47,562 nucleotides of DNA from NCBI GenBank assembly GCA_934631025.1, contig CAKTXR010000019.1, forward strand, positions 1-47,562, written 5' to 3'. The stretch comes from an uncultured Clostridia bacterium. GTDB taxonomy: Bacteria > Bacillota > Clostridia > Christensenellales > Aristaeellaceae. Shown here piece after piece: positions 1-9,851 of this stretch. The first letter of the stretch is position 1. Every line of letters starts with the position of its first letter. The notes beneath the pieces are model-generated. The model was not told the origin of the DNA. It made no database searches and saw only the letters and a list, made by a program, of their open reading frames with translations. Made by a program: the position numbers and the translations under genes.

Positions 1-110
1 CACCGCTTCGCGCGTTGCAACCCGGCGGCTGTGCCGCATCCACACCGCTTCGCGCGTTGCAACCCGGCGGCTGTGCCGCATCCGCACCGCTTCGCGCACG
101 CAACCCGACT
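1..110. repeat. 42-bp tandem repeat at the window edge, about 2.6 copies
   Basis: The motif CACCGCTTCGCG recurs at 1, 43 and 85, an exact 42-bp period. The first two copies are almost identical and the third decays after about 20 bases. The array is cut by the window edge and may extend further left. It can be read as a 14-residue peptide repeat, but no start, ribosome site or recognisable protein supports coding. I see no gene between here and 687. Confidence 0.8.
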
Positions 111-500
111 CTTCAGCGCTTGGGGGCGCTTCGAGTCTGGACGTTGGCGCGAATTGATATCATCGCTATACAGCCCGACCCGACCGGCCGGCCGCAGTGC
201 GGCATCCACTTATCAGAGCCGGTCAGGTCTTTCCGTGTGTTTAGGCGACGGCGGGGCGAGGGAGCGCTGATTCGGGGATTGCGCTTGCTGAATGGAAAGC
301 ACGGAGACATTATCGCTGTGATGTTCGGGGCGGCTCGCCGTCAGCGCCGGTTCCGCTTTCTGCCGCGCAGGGCAGGACGGCGTAGCGCCATACAGATCGA
401 TCCTGCCGAGCGGCTGAAGCGCGGCTTCCGCCATGAGACTCGGCAGCGGCTTTTCTCCGCCTGTCGCCGCACAATAGAATATCATATCTGCGCACGGTTC

Positions 501-543
501 GACCCATTCGGCCATCAATGACGCCGAACGGGTCGTTTTGCTT
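501..543 (+). terminator. Hairpin terminator with no recognised upstream gene
   Basis: A 12-bp stem, 501-512 (GACCCATTCGGC) with 523-534 (GCCGAACGGGTC), has one G-U pair and is followed by GTTTTGCTTTTT. This is a good rho-independent terminator on the + strand, although no convincing gene precedes it inside the window. It may end a transcript that starts left of the window. Confidence 0.6.
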
Positions 544-687
544 TTTGCGAGGAGAATCAGCTTTTTTCGCGCGGCTGTGGATTGAGGGCGGCGCTTCAAT
601 CTTGAGCGTATCGGCGGCATAAAGCGCGAAAAGCGGGGGATAATGGAACATATTGAAAATGATTCTTCTCAAAAGGAGTATAACCGT

Positions 688-3600
688 ATGCGGCTGAACA
701 ACACGATGGACGACACATGGGAACGCCATGAGGCGCCGCTGGACGACAGAGCCATGGGGCAGCATATGCGCGCGCTGGCCGTGACGCTGAACGTCGACGG
801 GCGCGCCTTTATGGACGTCGCGCCGGCGCAGGCGTTTTCAGACATGATGACCGCGGCGCTGCGGCTGGGCGCGCAGAGCGAATCGATGGGCGCGGCGCTC
901 GAGTGGCTGTGCGAAAACGGCCGGCTGGCGCAGTCCTACATTTCGGCGCTGCTGCCCGAGGGGCGGGGCGCGCCGCTGCCGTCAAAGGGCGGCAAAACGC
1001 GCATACAGAGCCTTCTGACCGAGCTGGTGCGCCACAGCGACGCGGCCATCGACGAGCGGCGGCTGTGCGCCTGTCTCAGCGCGTTCGACGAGGTGCGCGC
1101 GCTGGAAATGAACGAGCTATGGGCCGCGCCGTCCGCGCTGGCGGCCGTGCTGATGCGCGCCTGTCTGTCGGCGGGCGAGCGCGCCGTGTCGGCCGAACGC
1201 GAGCGGATTGCAGCGGCGCAGTGGGCCGAGGCCGGCGCCGATCTGAATACGCCCGGCCTTGCGAAGCGTTCCGGCGCGTTCTTCGAGGGCGCGCTGCACT
1301 ATCTGCGCGAGCAGGATCTGCCCGATCAGCAGGCGGCGCTCAAGAGCTGGCTGGACGAGCGCGGACGGTCTGCCGAGCAGCTCTGCGCGCTGGAGCGCCG
1401 CGCCCAGTCGCTCGACCGGCTGCGGCTCGATCACGCGCTCTCGACGCTGCGAATGCTCTCGACCATCGACTGGAATCGCTGCTTTGCTGCTGTGAGCCGC
1501 ACGGAGCAGACGCTGTGCAGGGACCCCTCCGGCACATATCCCCGCATGGACGAGCAATCGCGCGCTCAGGTGCGCGAGCGCATCGTCATGCTGTCTGTGC
1601 GCTCAGACATCGGCGAGAATACGTTTGCCGCCGCTGCGCTGATCGCCGCCGAGAACGACGAGGGGCTTCGGCGCGAGATCACATGGTGGCTGGCGACCGA
1701 CGAGGGCACGGCGGAGCTGCTGCGCGGCATGGGCGTGTCGGTTGCGCGTGTCTCCATGGCGCAGCCCGATCCGCAGGCGCGCCTTTACCGCGCGGCGCTG
1801 CTGATAACGGCGCTGATACTGACGCTTTTCATAGGAAAATATATCGGCGGGTGGGCGCTCTGCGCGCTACCCGCCCTGCTTGGCGTGCTGAATATGATTT
1901 TTGCGCGCGTCGCCGCCCGTCTGGTTCGTCCGCGGCGGCTGATGCGTTATAAGCTCGAGCGGCTGGGCGAGGAGATGCGCACGCTGGTGATCGTGCCGGC
2001 GCTGCTTTCGTCGCCCGAGCGCGCAAAGGCGCTGGCGGAGGAACTGGAAACGCTGGGGTGTCTCGAGGACGACCCCATGCTGACCTTCGTCCTGCTGGGC
2101 GATCTGCCCGACGCGGAGGACGCGGTTACGCCCGAGGATCAGCCGATACTGGACGCGGCGCGGGAAGCGATCGCCGCCATCGACGCGCGCGGCGGGAGAA
2201 CGGGCAAATACCGTCTGCTCACGCGCAGGCGCATGCCCGTGCCGAACGAGCGCCGCTTTTCCGCGCATGAACGCAAGCGCGGCGCGATCAACGCACTGGT
2301 CGAGCTGCTCTGCGGGGGCGAAAACGCCTTTGAGCAGCCGGAAGCCGCGCGCATGGCCGATGAAAAATACGCCTATATCGTCACGCTGGACGCGGGCACG
2401 CGGATGCTGCCCGGCACGGTGCACAAGCTGGTGGGCACGCTGGCGCTGCCGGTCAATCGGGCGCGCTGCGCCATGCTGGCCCCCAAGCTGGAGCTGACGA
2501 GCGAGGCGACCGAAAGCCGCTTTGCGCGCGCGATGGGCGGCGCGGGCGGCATGGACGGCTATGCGTCGGCGCAGTCCGATCTGTGGCAGGATCTGGCGGG
2601 CGAGGGCAGCTTCGGCGGCAAGGGCGTGATCGACGTGCGCGCCTTTCGCGAGGCCATGGCGGGCGCGCGCCTGCCGGACAACCGCATTCTCAGCCACGAT
2701 CTGCTCGAGGGCCTGTTCGCGGGCGCGGGCTTTATCGACGATATTGCGCTTTACGAGGGGCATCCGCGCCGCGTGCGCGCATGGCTCGACCGGCTGCACC
2801 GCTGGACGCGCGGCGACTGGCAGCTTCTGCCGTTTCTGTTCCATAAGCGCCTTCGCGCGCTCGATCGCTGGAAAATCATGGCCAACTGGGTGCGCGCGTT
2901 GGAGCCGGCTTCGTCGCTTGCGACACTGCTGGCCGGCCTTTGGATGGGCAGTCCGCTGCTCGGGCTGATCGGCCTTGCGCCGCTCTTCATGCCGCTGATA
3001 TTGTACAGAATTACGCGCGAATCGCTGGAAGCGTTCGTCATGCGGCTTTCTCTTTTGCCCGATCAGGCGCTGACGCAGCTGGACGCGACGGCGCGCGCGC
3101 TCTACCGCATGGCCGTGAGCAAACGCCGCCTGCTCGAATGGACGACGGCGGACGACAGCGAGCGCCGCAGCGGACGGCTCTCTCCGGTGCGCGGGGGAAT
3201 CGCGGCGATTGCGGCGCTCCTGAGCGTGTTCCATCAGCCCGCGATGATCCTTTTTGCGGTGGTGCTGGCGGGGCTGTGGGGAACGGCGGCCGCGCGCTCG
3301 GCCGAATGGGAAAAGCCGCGCTTTGCGCCCGTCGTCTATGAGGGCGGCGATGCGGACGCGCTCAACGATTGGGCGGCGCGGACATGGCGCTTCTTTGCCG
3401 AAAACACGCCGGAAAACGGCCTTGTGCCCGACAACGTGCAGCTCGACCCGCCGCGCGGCGCGGCTGAACGCACGTCGCCTACGAATATCGGGCTGTATAT
3501 GGTTTCATGCGTCGCGGCGCGGCTCATGGGGCTGATCGACGGCGCGGAATGCGCGCGCCGGCTGGAACAGACCGTCTCTACGCTCGAGCGGCTTGAGACA

Positions 3601-6600
3601 TGGCGCGGGCAGTTCTATAACTGGTATGACGTGCGCACGGAGAAGCCCATGCCGCCGCGCTATGTGTCCTCGGTCGACTCGGGCAATCTGGCCGCGTCGC
3701 TGCTGCTGTGCGCGTCTCTTTCGGAGGAGCCGCTGAAGAGCCGACTGGAAGCGCTGGCGAAAAGCATGGATTTGAAGGCGCTCTACGACGAGGAGCGCAA
3801 GCTGTTCGTGATCGGCGTGGACACCTCGAGCGACCGGACGAGCGCTTCCTATTACGATCTGCTGGCTTCCGAATCGCGGCTGCTGAGCATAACCGCGATC
3901 ATGCTGGGGCAGGTTCCCGTCGAGCATTTCGCGCGGCTGGGACGCGCCTGCGCCCGCGTGGGGGAAGGCGGCGCGCTGATTTCGTGGAGCGGCACGATGT
4001 TTGAATATCTCATGCCCTGCCTGATGCTGCCGCTGTGGCCGGATACGCTGCTGGGCGAGAGCTGCCTGCGCGTCATATCGGCGCAGAAGGCGGCGAGCCG
4101 GCCGTGGGGCGTGTCGGAATCGGGGCTGTACGCTTTCGACCGCGCGCTCAACTATCAGTATCGCGCGTTCGGCCTGCGCGAGGCGGCTTTGCGCGGCGAC
4201 TGCGAGAGCGACGTGATCGCGCCCTATGCTTCCGCGCTGGCGCTGCCGTTCGATGCGGACGCGTGCGAAAACATGGCGCTCATGCGCGAGATGGGCTGGC
4301 TGGACGAACAGGGCTTTTTTGAGGCGGCTGATTACGACGCGCGCCGGATCCCCGAGGGCGCGCCCTACCGGCTGGTTAAGAGCCACATGGCGCATCATCA
4401 GGGCATGATTCTCGCTTCAATCTGCAACGCGCTCATGGACGGCGCGCTGATCAAGGCGTTCATGGCGCGGCCTCAGGCGCGGGCGCTGACCATGCTGCTT
4501 CAGGAGAAAGCGCCCTCCCGCGTACACATCGCGCCGCGCAAGCGCTATGAAGAGCCGCCGCGTCGTGCGAACCGTGCGATCGAGCGGACGGCGCGCGCTT
4601 CGGCCTGCGACGCGCATCTCATGCACGGCGCGGAGACGGCGCTCGTGTGGACGGCGCAGGGCCATGCGAAGGCGACCGCTCAGGGGCTGCTGGCCAACGC
4701 GCCGCGCTCGGGCTTCTATGTTCATTTGTGCTCGGCGGCGTTCTCGATGCGGCTCAGCGGCGGCGATACCTCGCCCGCGCGGCAGACGGTGCGCTTTAAG
4801 GAGGGCGTTGCGGCGAGTACGACCGAAAACGACGCGGTGCGCGCGTTGTGCGTCAGCGGCGTATCGCCTGAGGACGGCGCGATCTGCCAGCGCGTGACGC
4901 TCGAAAACCGAACCGGCGCGCCGCTCGACGTGACGCTGACCGGCTGCTTCCCCGTGGCGCTGGCTAAGGAGGGCGATTACCGCGCGCATCCCGCGTTCCA
5001 GAATCTGTTTGTTGAAAGCGAATGTATCAGGCCGGGCGTGCTGGCGTTTAAGCGCCGTCCCCGCAGCGAGGGCGAAGTCTGGCCGACGCTGGTCTATATG
5101 GTACACGAGACGGGCGGCGCGTCGATCTCCTGGGAGTGCGACGCGCTGCGCCTGACCGAACGCGGCCGCAGCATGGCCGACCCCGCCGCGCTGGCCGAGA
5201 CGCTTTCCGGCACGGTGGGGCATACGCTCACGCCCTGCGCGGCCATTCGGCTGACGCTCCGGCTCAATCCGGGCGAAACGCGCGAAACGGGCTTCGCCGC
5301 GGGCGTGACGGACGACGTAAGCGCCTTTGCCGCGCGCCATGCCGACGTATCCGGCGACGAACGTGCCTTTGAGCTGGCCGCGACGCAATCGCGCGCGCTG
5401 TATCGCCATCTGGCGGTGCCTGCGCCATTGGGCGGCCTGATCGACCGGTCGAGCGCGCTCTTTACAGACGTGCGCCCGGGCGAAAGCGGCCTTCGCGCGC
5501 TGCCGGACGGCGACGATCCCGCCTGCCTGCTCTGGCCGCTGGGCGTTTCCGGCGATCGGGCGATGATCGCGGGCTTCTGCCGCAGTCTGGGCGGCGTGGA
5601 CACGGCGCGCGATCTCATGCGATTGTATGAATATCACCATGCGATGGGACTTCACTACGATCTGATTTTGGTCAACGATTACGGCAACGACTACGACTGC
5701 CCCGTGCTGGATCGGCTGAAGGCGCTTGTCACTGCGTCCTCCGCGCCGGTCACGCTGCTCGACGGCGCGCTCATCACGCCCGATCAGCGCAGGCTGCTGC
5801 GCATGGCCGCTGTGCTGACGGTCGACTGCGACGTGTCCTCGCTGCGCGCGCAGCTTAAATCGGCGCTCGAGACAAAACGCGCGGCTGCGGAAGAGTCGAG
5901 CGCGCTCACGCCCTCCGAAAAGCTCGAGAGCGATGAGGAAAAGGACGCGTTCAACGGCTGGGGCGGCTTCGACGCGGCGCACAGGGAGCGCTATATAATA
6001 GAAGAAACGCCCGCGCCCGCGCCCTGGTGCAACATCCTCTGCAACGAAATTTTCGGCACGATGGTGACTGAAAAGGGCGGCAGCTTTACCTGGTTCATGA
6101 ACAGCCGCGAGGGGCGGCTCACGCCCTTCGACAACGACATACTGCGCGACAGCCCCGGCGAGCGGCTGCATCTGAGCTTTGCCGGCCTTTCGACCGACCC
6201 CGAGGGCATGGCCGCGCGCATCACGCATACGCAGGGCGAAAGCGTCTATGAGGGACAGCTGTCGGGCATGGAGTGGCAGTCGCGCGTGTTCGTCGATCGG
6301 GAATGGCCGGTCAAGGCGCATATGCTGACACTCAAAAATACGCAGGCCAAACCGGTGCGCGTGAAAGCTGAAGCACGCGTCCGCTGGATCATGGGCGTTT
6401 TCCGCGAGGACGAGCGCTATGTGCGCCGCGGCGGCGAAAACGGCCTCATCTGGGCGCGCGGCCAGATCGGCACGGCGGCGTTCATGACCTTCGCCGGAGA
6501 GAACGCGCGCATTGAGGATGACCGGCTGGCGCTGGAATTTGATATTCCGGCGGGCGGCGAGAAGCGGATCGAGCTGCTGATGGGCTGCGGCCATACGATG

Positions 6601-8163
6601 GGAGAAATCCGCGCGCTGCTCGAAAAGTGGACGGAAAAGGGCGGCGAGTATTACCTTCAGCGCACATTGGCGTTCTGGGACGAGCGGCTGAGCCGGCTGG
6701 AAATCGAAACGCCCGATCCGCTGTTCAACGCGGCGGTCAACCGCTGGCTGCCCTATCAGGTGATCTGCGCGCGGCTGTGGGGGCGCGCGGGGTTTTACCA
6801 GTCGGGCGGGGCGTTCGGCTTCCGCGATCAATTACAGGATCAGCTCTCGCAGCTTCAGACCGCGCCGCAGGACGTGCGCACGCACATCATTGAGAGCGCC
6901 GCGCATCAATTCAAGAGCGGCGACGTGCAGCACTGGTGGCATCCGCCGCGCCGGGGCGTGCGCACGCGCATTTCGGACGATATGCTGTTTCTGCCCTATG
7001 CGACCGGCTGCTATGTCCGCGAGACGGGCGACGAGAGTATACTGGACGAGACGATTCCCTTCCTCGAGGACGAGACGATCCCCGAGGGGCGCGAGGACTG
7101 GTACGGCGACGCACGCGAGAGCGCTGAAAGGGCGACGCTGCGCGAGCACGGCCTGCGCGCCATTGACCGGGCGGCGCAGTTCGGCCGGCACGGCCTGCTG
7201 CTCATGGGCACAGGCGACTGGAACGACGGCATGAACCGCGTGGGGCGCGAGGGCCGCGGCGAAAGCGTCTGGCTGAGCGAATTCATGATCGCCGTGATAC
7301 AGGTTTTTGCGCCCTGCTGCGACGAAGCCAATCGGGAACGGCTCAAGGCGCTCTCGGATAAGCTGCGCGAAAGCGTCGAGCGCGAGGGCTGGGACGGCGG
7401 CTGGTATCTGCGCGCCTATAACGATCAGGGCGAAAAGCTGGGCGGGCATGAAAATACCGAATGCCGCATTGATTCCCTGCCGCAGAGCTGGGCCGTGCTG
7501 GCAGGGCTGGATCGCGTGCGCTGTCAGGCGGCCATGAACGCCGTCTCCGAGAGCCTGATCGACCGGAAAAACGGAATCATCCGTCTGCTGACCCCGCCCT
7601 TCGACGGCGAAAGCGCGCCGGGCTATATTCGGGGTTATCCGCCGGGCGTGCGCGAAAACGGCGGCCAGTATACGCACGCGGCCTGCTGGGTGCTGCTGGC
7701 GCTCGCCACATTGGGGCGCGCCGAGGAAGCGTGGGAGGCGGTGCGGATGCTGCTGCCCGCCAGCCATGGTGATACGAAGGAGAAGGAAGCGATCTACCGC
7801 GTCGAGCCGTACGTCATGGCGGCCGACGTTTACGACGGCGCGCCGCACGCGGGCCGGGGCGGCTGGACATGGTACACCGGCGCGGCGGGCTGGATGCTGC
7901 GCGCGGTGCGCAATGGGCTGTGCGGCCTGCAATGGCGCGGCGGCGCTGTGAGCATGAGCGCGCTGCTGCCCGAGGGCTGGGAGAGCGTTTCGGCGACGAT
8001 CCGCGCGGGCGCGGCGCGCTATACGCTCGTCTCGAGCCGAGATTGCGACCGGCCGCGGCTGGACGGCGAGCCGATCGAGGATGGCTTCATTCGCCTGATC
8101 GACGACGGCGCTCAGCACAAGGCGGTTTTCCCGGCGCGCACACTCGAAAAACAGGAGGAATAG
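688..8163 (+). CDS. Cyclic beta-glucan synthase-like protein (GT84 - glycoamylase-like - GH94)
   Basis: A protein of about 2491 aa in the NdvB/Cgs family, membrane enzymes that polymerise and cyclise beta-1,2-glucan from UDP-glucose. The start at 688 is chosen because AAAAGGAG (671-678) lies 9 bp upstream; an in-frame ATG at 643 has no such site. Two membrane segments (about residues 365-410) precede a GT84 domain (430-710) with SHDLLEG (D671) and RLHRW (702-706). More membrane segments lie at about 740-775 and 836-870. A glycoamylase-like domain follows (875-1280), then two GH94 N-terminal-type beta domains (about 1315-1570 and 1775-2005). The GH94 (alpha/alpha)6 domain comes last (2010-2425), with GDWNDGMN (D2177), the motif carrying the general acid in cellobiose phosphorylases. 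The expected D-x-D of GT84 reads DAG here (D568, G570). At about 2490 aa it is shorter than the roughly 2800 aa of proteobacterial Cgs. A pure phosphorolytic role is the alternative. Confidence 0.88.
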   Translation: MRLNNTMDDTWERHEAPLDDRAMGQHMRALAVTLNVDGRAFMDVAPAQAFSDMMTAALRLGAQSESMGAALEWLCENGRLAQSYISALLPEGRGAPLPSKGGKTRIQSLLTELVRHSDAAIDERRLCACLSAFDEVRALEMNELWAAPSALAAVLMRACLSAGERAVSAERERIAAAQWAEAGADLNTPGLAKRSGAFFEGALHYLREQDLPDQQAALKSWLDERGRSAEQLCALERRAQSLDRLRLDHALSTLRMLSTIDWNRCFAAVSRTEQTLCRDPSGTYPRMDEQSRAQVRERIVMLSVRSDIGENTFAAAALIAAENDEGLRREITWWLATDEGTAELLRGMGVSVARVSMAQPDPQARLYRAALLITALILTLFIGKYIGGWALCALPALLGVLNMIFARVAARLVRPRRLMRYKLERLGEEMRTLVIVPALLSSPERAKALAEELETLGCLEDDPMLTFVLLGDLPDAEDAVTPEDQPILDAAREAIAAIDARGGRTGKYRLLTRRRMPVPNERRFSAHERKRGAINALVELLCGGENAFEQPEAARMADEKYAYIVTLDAGTRMLPGTVHKLVGTLALPVNRARCAMLAPKLELTSEATESRFARAMGGAGGMDGYASAQSDLWQDLAGEGSFGGKGVIDVRAFREAMAGARLPDNRILSHDLLEGLFAGAGFIDDIALYEGHPRRVRAWLDRLHRWTRGDWQLLPFLFHKRLRALDRWKIMANWVRALEPASSLATLLAGLWMGSPLLGLIGLAPLFMPLILYRITRESLEAFVMRLSLLPDQALTQLDATARALYRMAVSKRRLLEWTTADDSERRSGRLSPVRGGIAAIAALLSVFHQPAMILFAVVLAGLWGTAAARSAEWEKPRFAPVVYEGGDADALNDWAARTWRFFAENTPENGLVPDNVQLDPPRGAAERTSPTNIGLYMVSCVAARLMGLIDGAECARRLEQTVSTLERLETWRGQFYNWYDVRTEKPMPPRYVSSVDSGNLAASLLLCASLSEEPLKSRLEALAKSMDLKALYDEERKLFVIGVDTSSDRTSASYYDLLASESRLLSITAIMLGQVPVEHFARLGRACARVGEGGALISWSGTMFEYLMPCLMLPLWPDTLLGESCLRVISAQKAASRPWGVSESGLYAFDRALNYQYRAFGLREAALRGDCESDVIAPYASALALPFDADACENMALMREMGWLDEQGFFEAADYDARRIPEGAPYRLVKSHMAHHQGMILASICNALMDGALIKAFMARPQARALTMLLQEKAPSRVHIAPRKRYEEPPRRANRAIERTARASACDAHLMHGAETALVWTAQGHAKATAQGLLANAPRSGFYVHLCSAAFSMRLSGGDTSPARQTVRFKEGVAASTTENDAVRALCVSGVSPEDGAICQRVTLENRTGAPLDVTLTGCFPVALAKEGDYRAHPAFQNLFVESECIRPGVLAFKRRPRSEGEVWPTLVYMVHETGGASISWECDALRLTERGRSMADPAALAETLSGTVGHTLTPCAAIRLTLRLNPGETRETGFAAGVTDDVSAFAARHADVSGDERAFELAATQSRALYRHLAVPAPLGGLIDRSSALFTDVRPGESGLRALPDGDDPACLLWPLGVSGDRAMIAGFCRSLGGVDTARDLMRLYEYHHAMGLHYDLILVNDYGNDYDCPVLDRLKALVTASSAPVTLLDGALITPDQRRLLRMAAVLTVDCDVSSLRAQLKSALETKRAAAEESSALTPSEKLESDEEKDAFNGWGGFDAAHRERYIIEETPAPAPWCNILCNEIFGTMVTEKGGSFTWFMNSREGRLTPFDNDILRDSPGERLHLSFAGLSTDPEGMAARITHTQGESVYEGQLSGMEWQSRVFVDREWPVKAHMLTLKNTQAKPVRVKAEARVRWIMGVFREDERYVRRGGENGLIWARGQIGTAAFMTFAGENARIEDDRLALEFDIPAGGEKRIELLMGCGHTMGEIRALLEKWTEKGGEYYLQRTLAFWDERLSRLEIETPDPLFNAAVNRWLPYQVICARLWGRAGFYQSGGAFGFRDQLQDQLSQLQTAPQDVRTHIIESAAHQFKSGDVQHWWHPPRRGVRTRISDDMLFLPYATGCYVRETGDESILDETIPFLEDETIPEGREDWYGDARESAERATLREHGLRAIDRAAQFGRHGLLLMGTGDWNDGMNRVGREGRGESVWLSEFMIAVIQVFAPCCDEANRERLKALSDKLRESVEREGWDGGWYLRAYNDQGEKLGGHENTECRIDSLPQSWAVLAGLDRVRCQAAMNAVSESLIDRKNGIIRLLTPPFDGESAPGYIRGYPPGVRENGGQYTHAACWVLLALATLGRAEEAWEAVRMLLPASHGDTKEKEAIYRVEPYVMAADVYDGAPHAGRGGWTWYTGAAGWMLRAVRNGLCGLQWRGGAVSMSALLPEGWESVSATIRAGAARYTLVSSRDCDRPRLDGEPIEDGFIRLIDDGAQHKAVFPARTLEKQEE

Positions 8164-8176
8164 AGAACAGAACGCA

Positions 8177-8216
8177 GGCTCCCGCGCGGCGAACGTACGG
8201 GAGCCTTTACATTTTT
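8177..8216 (+). terminator. Terminator of the glucan synthase gene
   Basis: Perfect 8-bp stem GGCTCCCG (8177-8184) / CGGGAGCC (8198-8205) followed by TTTACATTTTT, starting 13 bp after the stop codon. Confidence 0.85.
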
Positions 8217-8316
8217 GGACGATGTGGCGCATGGATTCCCGCCTGAATTTTGGAGGGACGTGCAATGCAATAATAACGCAGAATCAAACGATGCGTAACA
8301 GGCGGGGAAATCTTCG

Positions 8317-8325
8317 TGCTATAAT
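8317..8325 (+). promoter_or_regulatory. Extended -10 promoter for the MATE gene
   Basis: TGCTATAAT is an extended -10 element (TGn + TATAAT). No good -35 lies 17 bp upstream, which fits an extended -10 promoter. It sits 22-43 bp before the possible start codons of the next gene. Confidence 0.6.
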
Positions 8326-8346
8326 GAAAAGTATGTATATGAACAG

Positions 8347-9750
8347 ATGAAGGGATGGATGACTTCCATGCAGCAGGAAAACAAAATGGGCACGATGCCC
8401 GTCGGAAAGCTGATCGTCACCATGTCGCTGCCGATGATCATTTCCATGCTCGTCCAGGCGCTGTACAACATTGTGGACAGCGTGTTCGTGAGCCGCATCA
8501 GCGAACAGGCGCTCACGGCGGTGTCGCTGGCCTTTCCGGCGCAGAACCTCATGATCGGCGTGGCGACCGGCACGGGCGTAGGCGTGAACGCGCTGCTCTC
8601 CCGCGCGCTGGGCGAGAAGAACAACGAGCGCGCCAACATGGTGGCGGTAAACGGCGTGCTGCTGGCGCTGGTGGGCTATGCGATCTTCCTCGTGTTCGGC
8701 CTGTTCTTCAGCCGGACGTTCATGGCCTCACAGACGAAAATCCCCGAGATCATCGACATGGGCACGACCTATCTGAACATCGTGTGCTGCGTGTCGTTCG
8801 GCCTGTTCGGCGAGATCATGTTCGAGCGGCTGATGCAGTCCACGGGCCGGACGATCTATACCATGTTCACGCAGGGCGTGGGCGCGATTTTCAACATCAT
8901 ATTCGACCCGATCTGCATCTTCGTGTTCGGCTGGGGCGTTGCGGGCGCGGCGGCGGCCACTGTGGCCGGCCAGATCGTGGCGTTTGTCATGGCCGTGATT
9001 CTCAATCATCGCTTCAACGCCGACGTGAAGCTGAATATGCGCGGCTTCAAGCCCGATTTCAAAATGATCGGCGAGATCTACGCCATCGGCGTGCCCTCGA
9101 TCATCATGGTGTGCATCGGCTCGGTGATGACCTTCTGCATGAACAAGATCCTCATCGCCTATACCGCGGGCAAGGAAACCGCCGCGACGGTGTACGGCGT
9201 GTATTTCAAGCTCAACAGCTTCATCTTCATGCCGGTGTTCGGCCTGAATAACGGCGTGATTCCGATCGTGGCCTACAATTACGGCGCGCGCAACAAGCAC
9301 CGCATGCTGCACGCCATCAAGCTTTCGGCGGCGTTCGCCTGCGGCGTGATGCTCGTCGGCATGGTGATCTTCCTCAGCGTGCCCGGCCTGCTTTTCGGCC
9401 TGTTCGACGCGTCCGAGCAGATGCTCTCCATCGGCGTGCCGGCGCTGCGCATTATCAGCACCAGCTTCGCCTTCGCCGGCGTGTGCATCGCGCTGGGCAG
9501 CGTGTTCCAGGCGCTGGGCCGCGGCACCTATTCGATGATCGTGTCCTTCATCCGTCAGCTGGTCGTGCTGGTGCCCTGCGCCTATCTGCTGGCGCGCTGG
9601 GGTCTGTCGATCGGCAACAACGATCTGGTGTGGCTGTCCTATCCCATTGCCGAGGTGTTCTCGCTCATCGTGACGCTGATCCTGTTCGCGCGCCTTTACC
9701 GCAAGGTCATTTTGCCCATGGAAGACAGCGGCGCGGCGGTTCACGGATAA
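8347..9750 (+). CDS. MATE family efflux transporter
   Basis: A protein of about 467 aa with the twelve hydrophobic segments of the MATE family (cation- or proton-coupled drug and metabolite antiporters in the cytoplasmic membrane). The N-terminal PMIISMLVQALYNIVDSVFV stretch and the repeated half in the second part (GVPSIIMVCIGS..) are typical of the DinF/NorM-type superfamily. The start is uncertain: ATG codons at 8347, 8359 and 8368 are in frame, and AAGGGATGG (8350-8358) best serves 8368. It is monocistronic, bounded by terminators on both sides. The substrate cannot be read from the sequence. It is not a recent duplicate of the convergent MATE gene at 9852-11225; the two N-termini differ clearly. 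Confidence 0.93.
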   Translation: MKGWMTSMQQENKMGTMPVGKLIVTMSLPMIISMLVQALYNIVDSVFVSRISEQALTAVSLAFPAQNLMIGVATGTGVGVNALLSRALGEKNNERANMVAVNGVLLALVGYAIFLVFGLFFSRTFMASQTKIPEIIDMGTTYLNIVCCVSFGLFGEIMFERLMQSTGRTIYTMFTQGVGAIFNIIFDPICIFVFGWGVAGAAAATVAGQIVAFVMAVILNHRFNADVKLNMRGFKPDFKMIGEIYAIGVPSIIMVCIGSVMTFCMNKILIAYTAGKETAATVYGVYFKLNSFIFMPVFGLNNGVIPIVAYNYGARNKHRMLHAIKLSAAFACGVMLVGMVIFLSVPGLLFGLFDASEQMLSIGVPALRIISTSFAFAGVCIALGSVFQALGRGTYSMIVSFIRQLVVLVPCAYLLARWGLSIGNNDLVWLSYPIAEVFSLIVTLILFARLYRKVILPMEDSGAAVHG

Positions 9751-9769
9751 AGCTCTATATAATATGTAG

Positions 9770-9810
9770 GAACTCCCCTGTACAAGACTGTGCAGGGGAG
9801 TTCTCTTTAT
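9770..9810. terminator. Terminator between convergent MATE genes
   Basis: 11-bp perfect stem GAACTCCCCTG (9770-9780) / CAGGGGAGTTC (9793-9803) with a 12-nt loop. It is followed by TCTTTATA on the + strand and by an AT-rich stretch on the - strand, so it probably serves both genes. Confidence 0.85.
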
Positions 9811-9851
9811 AGGGGATATGGGGCTTTGAGAGGGGAAGAGGATAGGGAAAA

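Noticed and set aside
490..510. GGTTCGACCC resembling a tRNA T-loop
   Set aside because: Flanking bases do not form the T-stem or a cloverleaf; the sequence is part of the terminator hairpin.
213..620. Possible small leftward gene in the left edge region (MAEWVEPCADMIFYC..)
   Set aside because: No ribosome site, no recognisable domain, and other frames are equally open in this GC-rich stretch. I cannot support it.
4417..6831. Long leftward open frame of about 800 codons inside the glucan synthase gene
   Set aside because: Arg/Ala-rich translation with no motif; it is the antisense shadow of a high-GC gene whose forward frame has clear domains.
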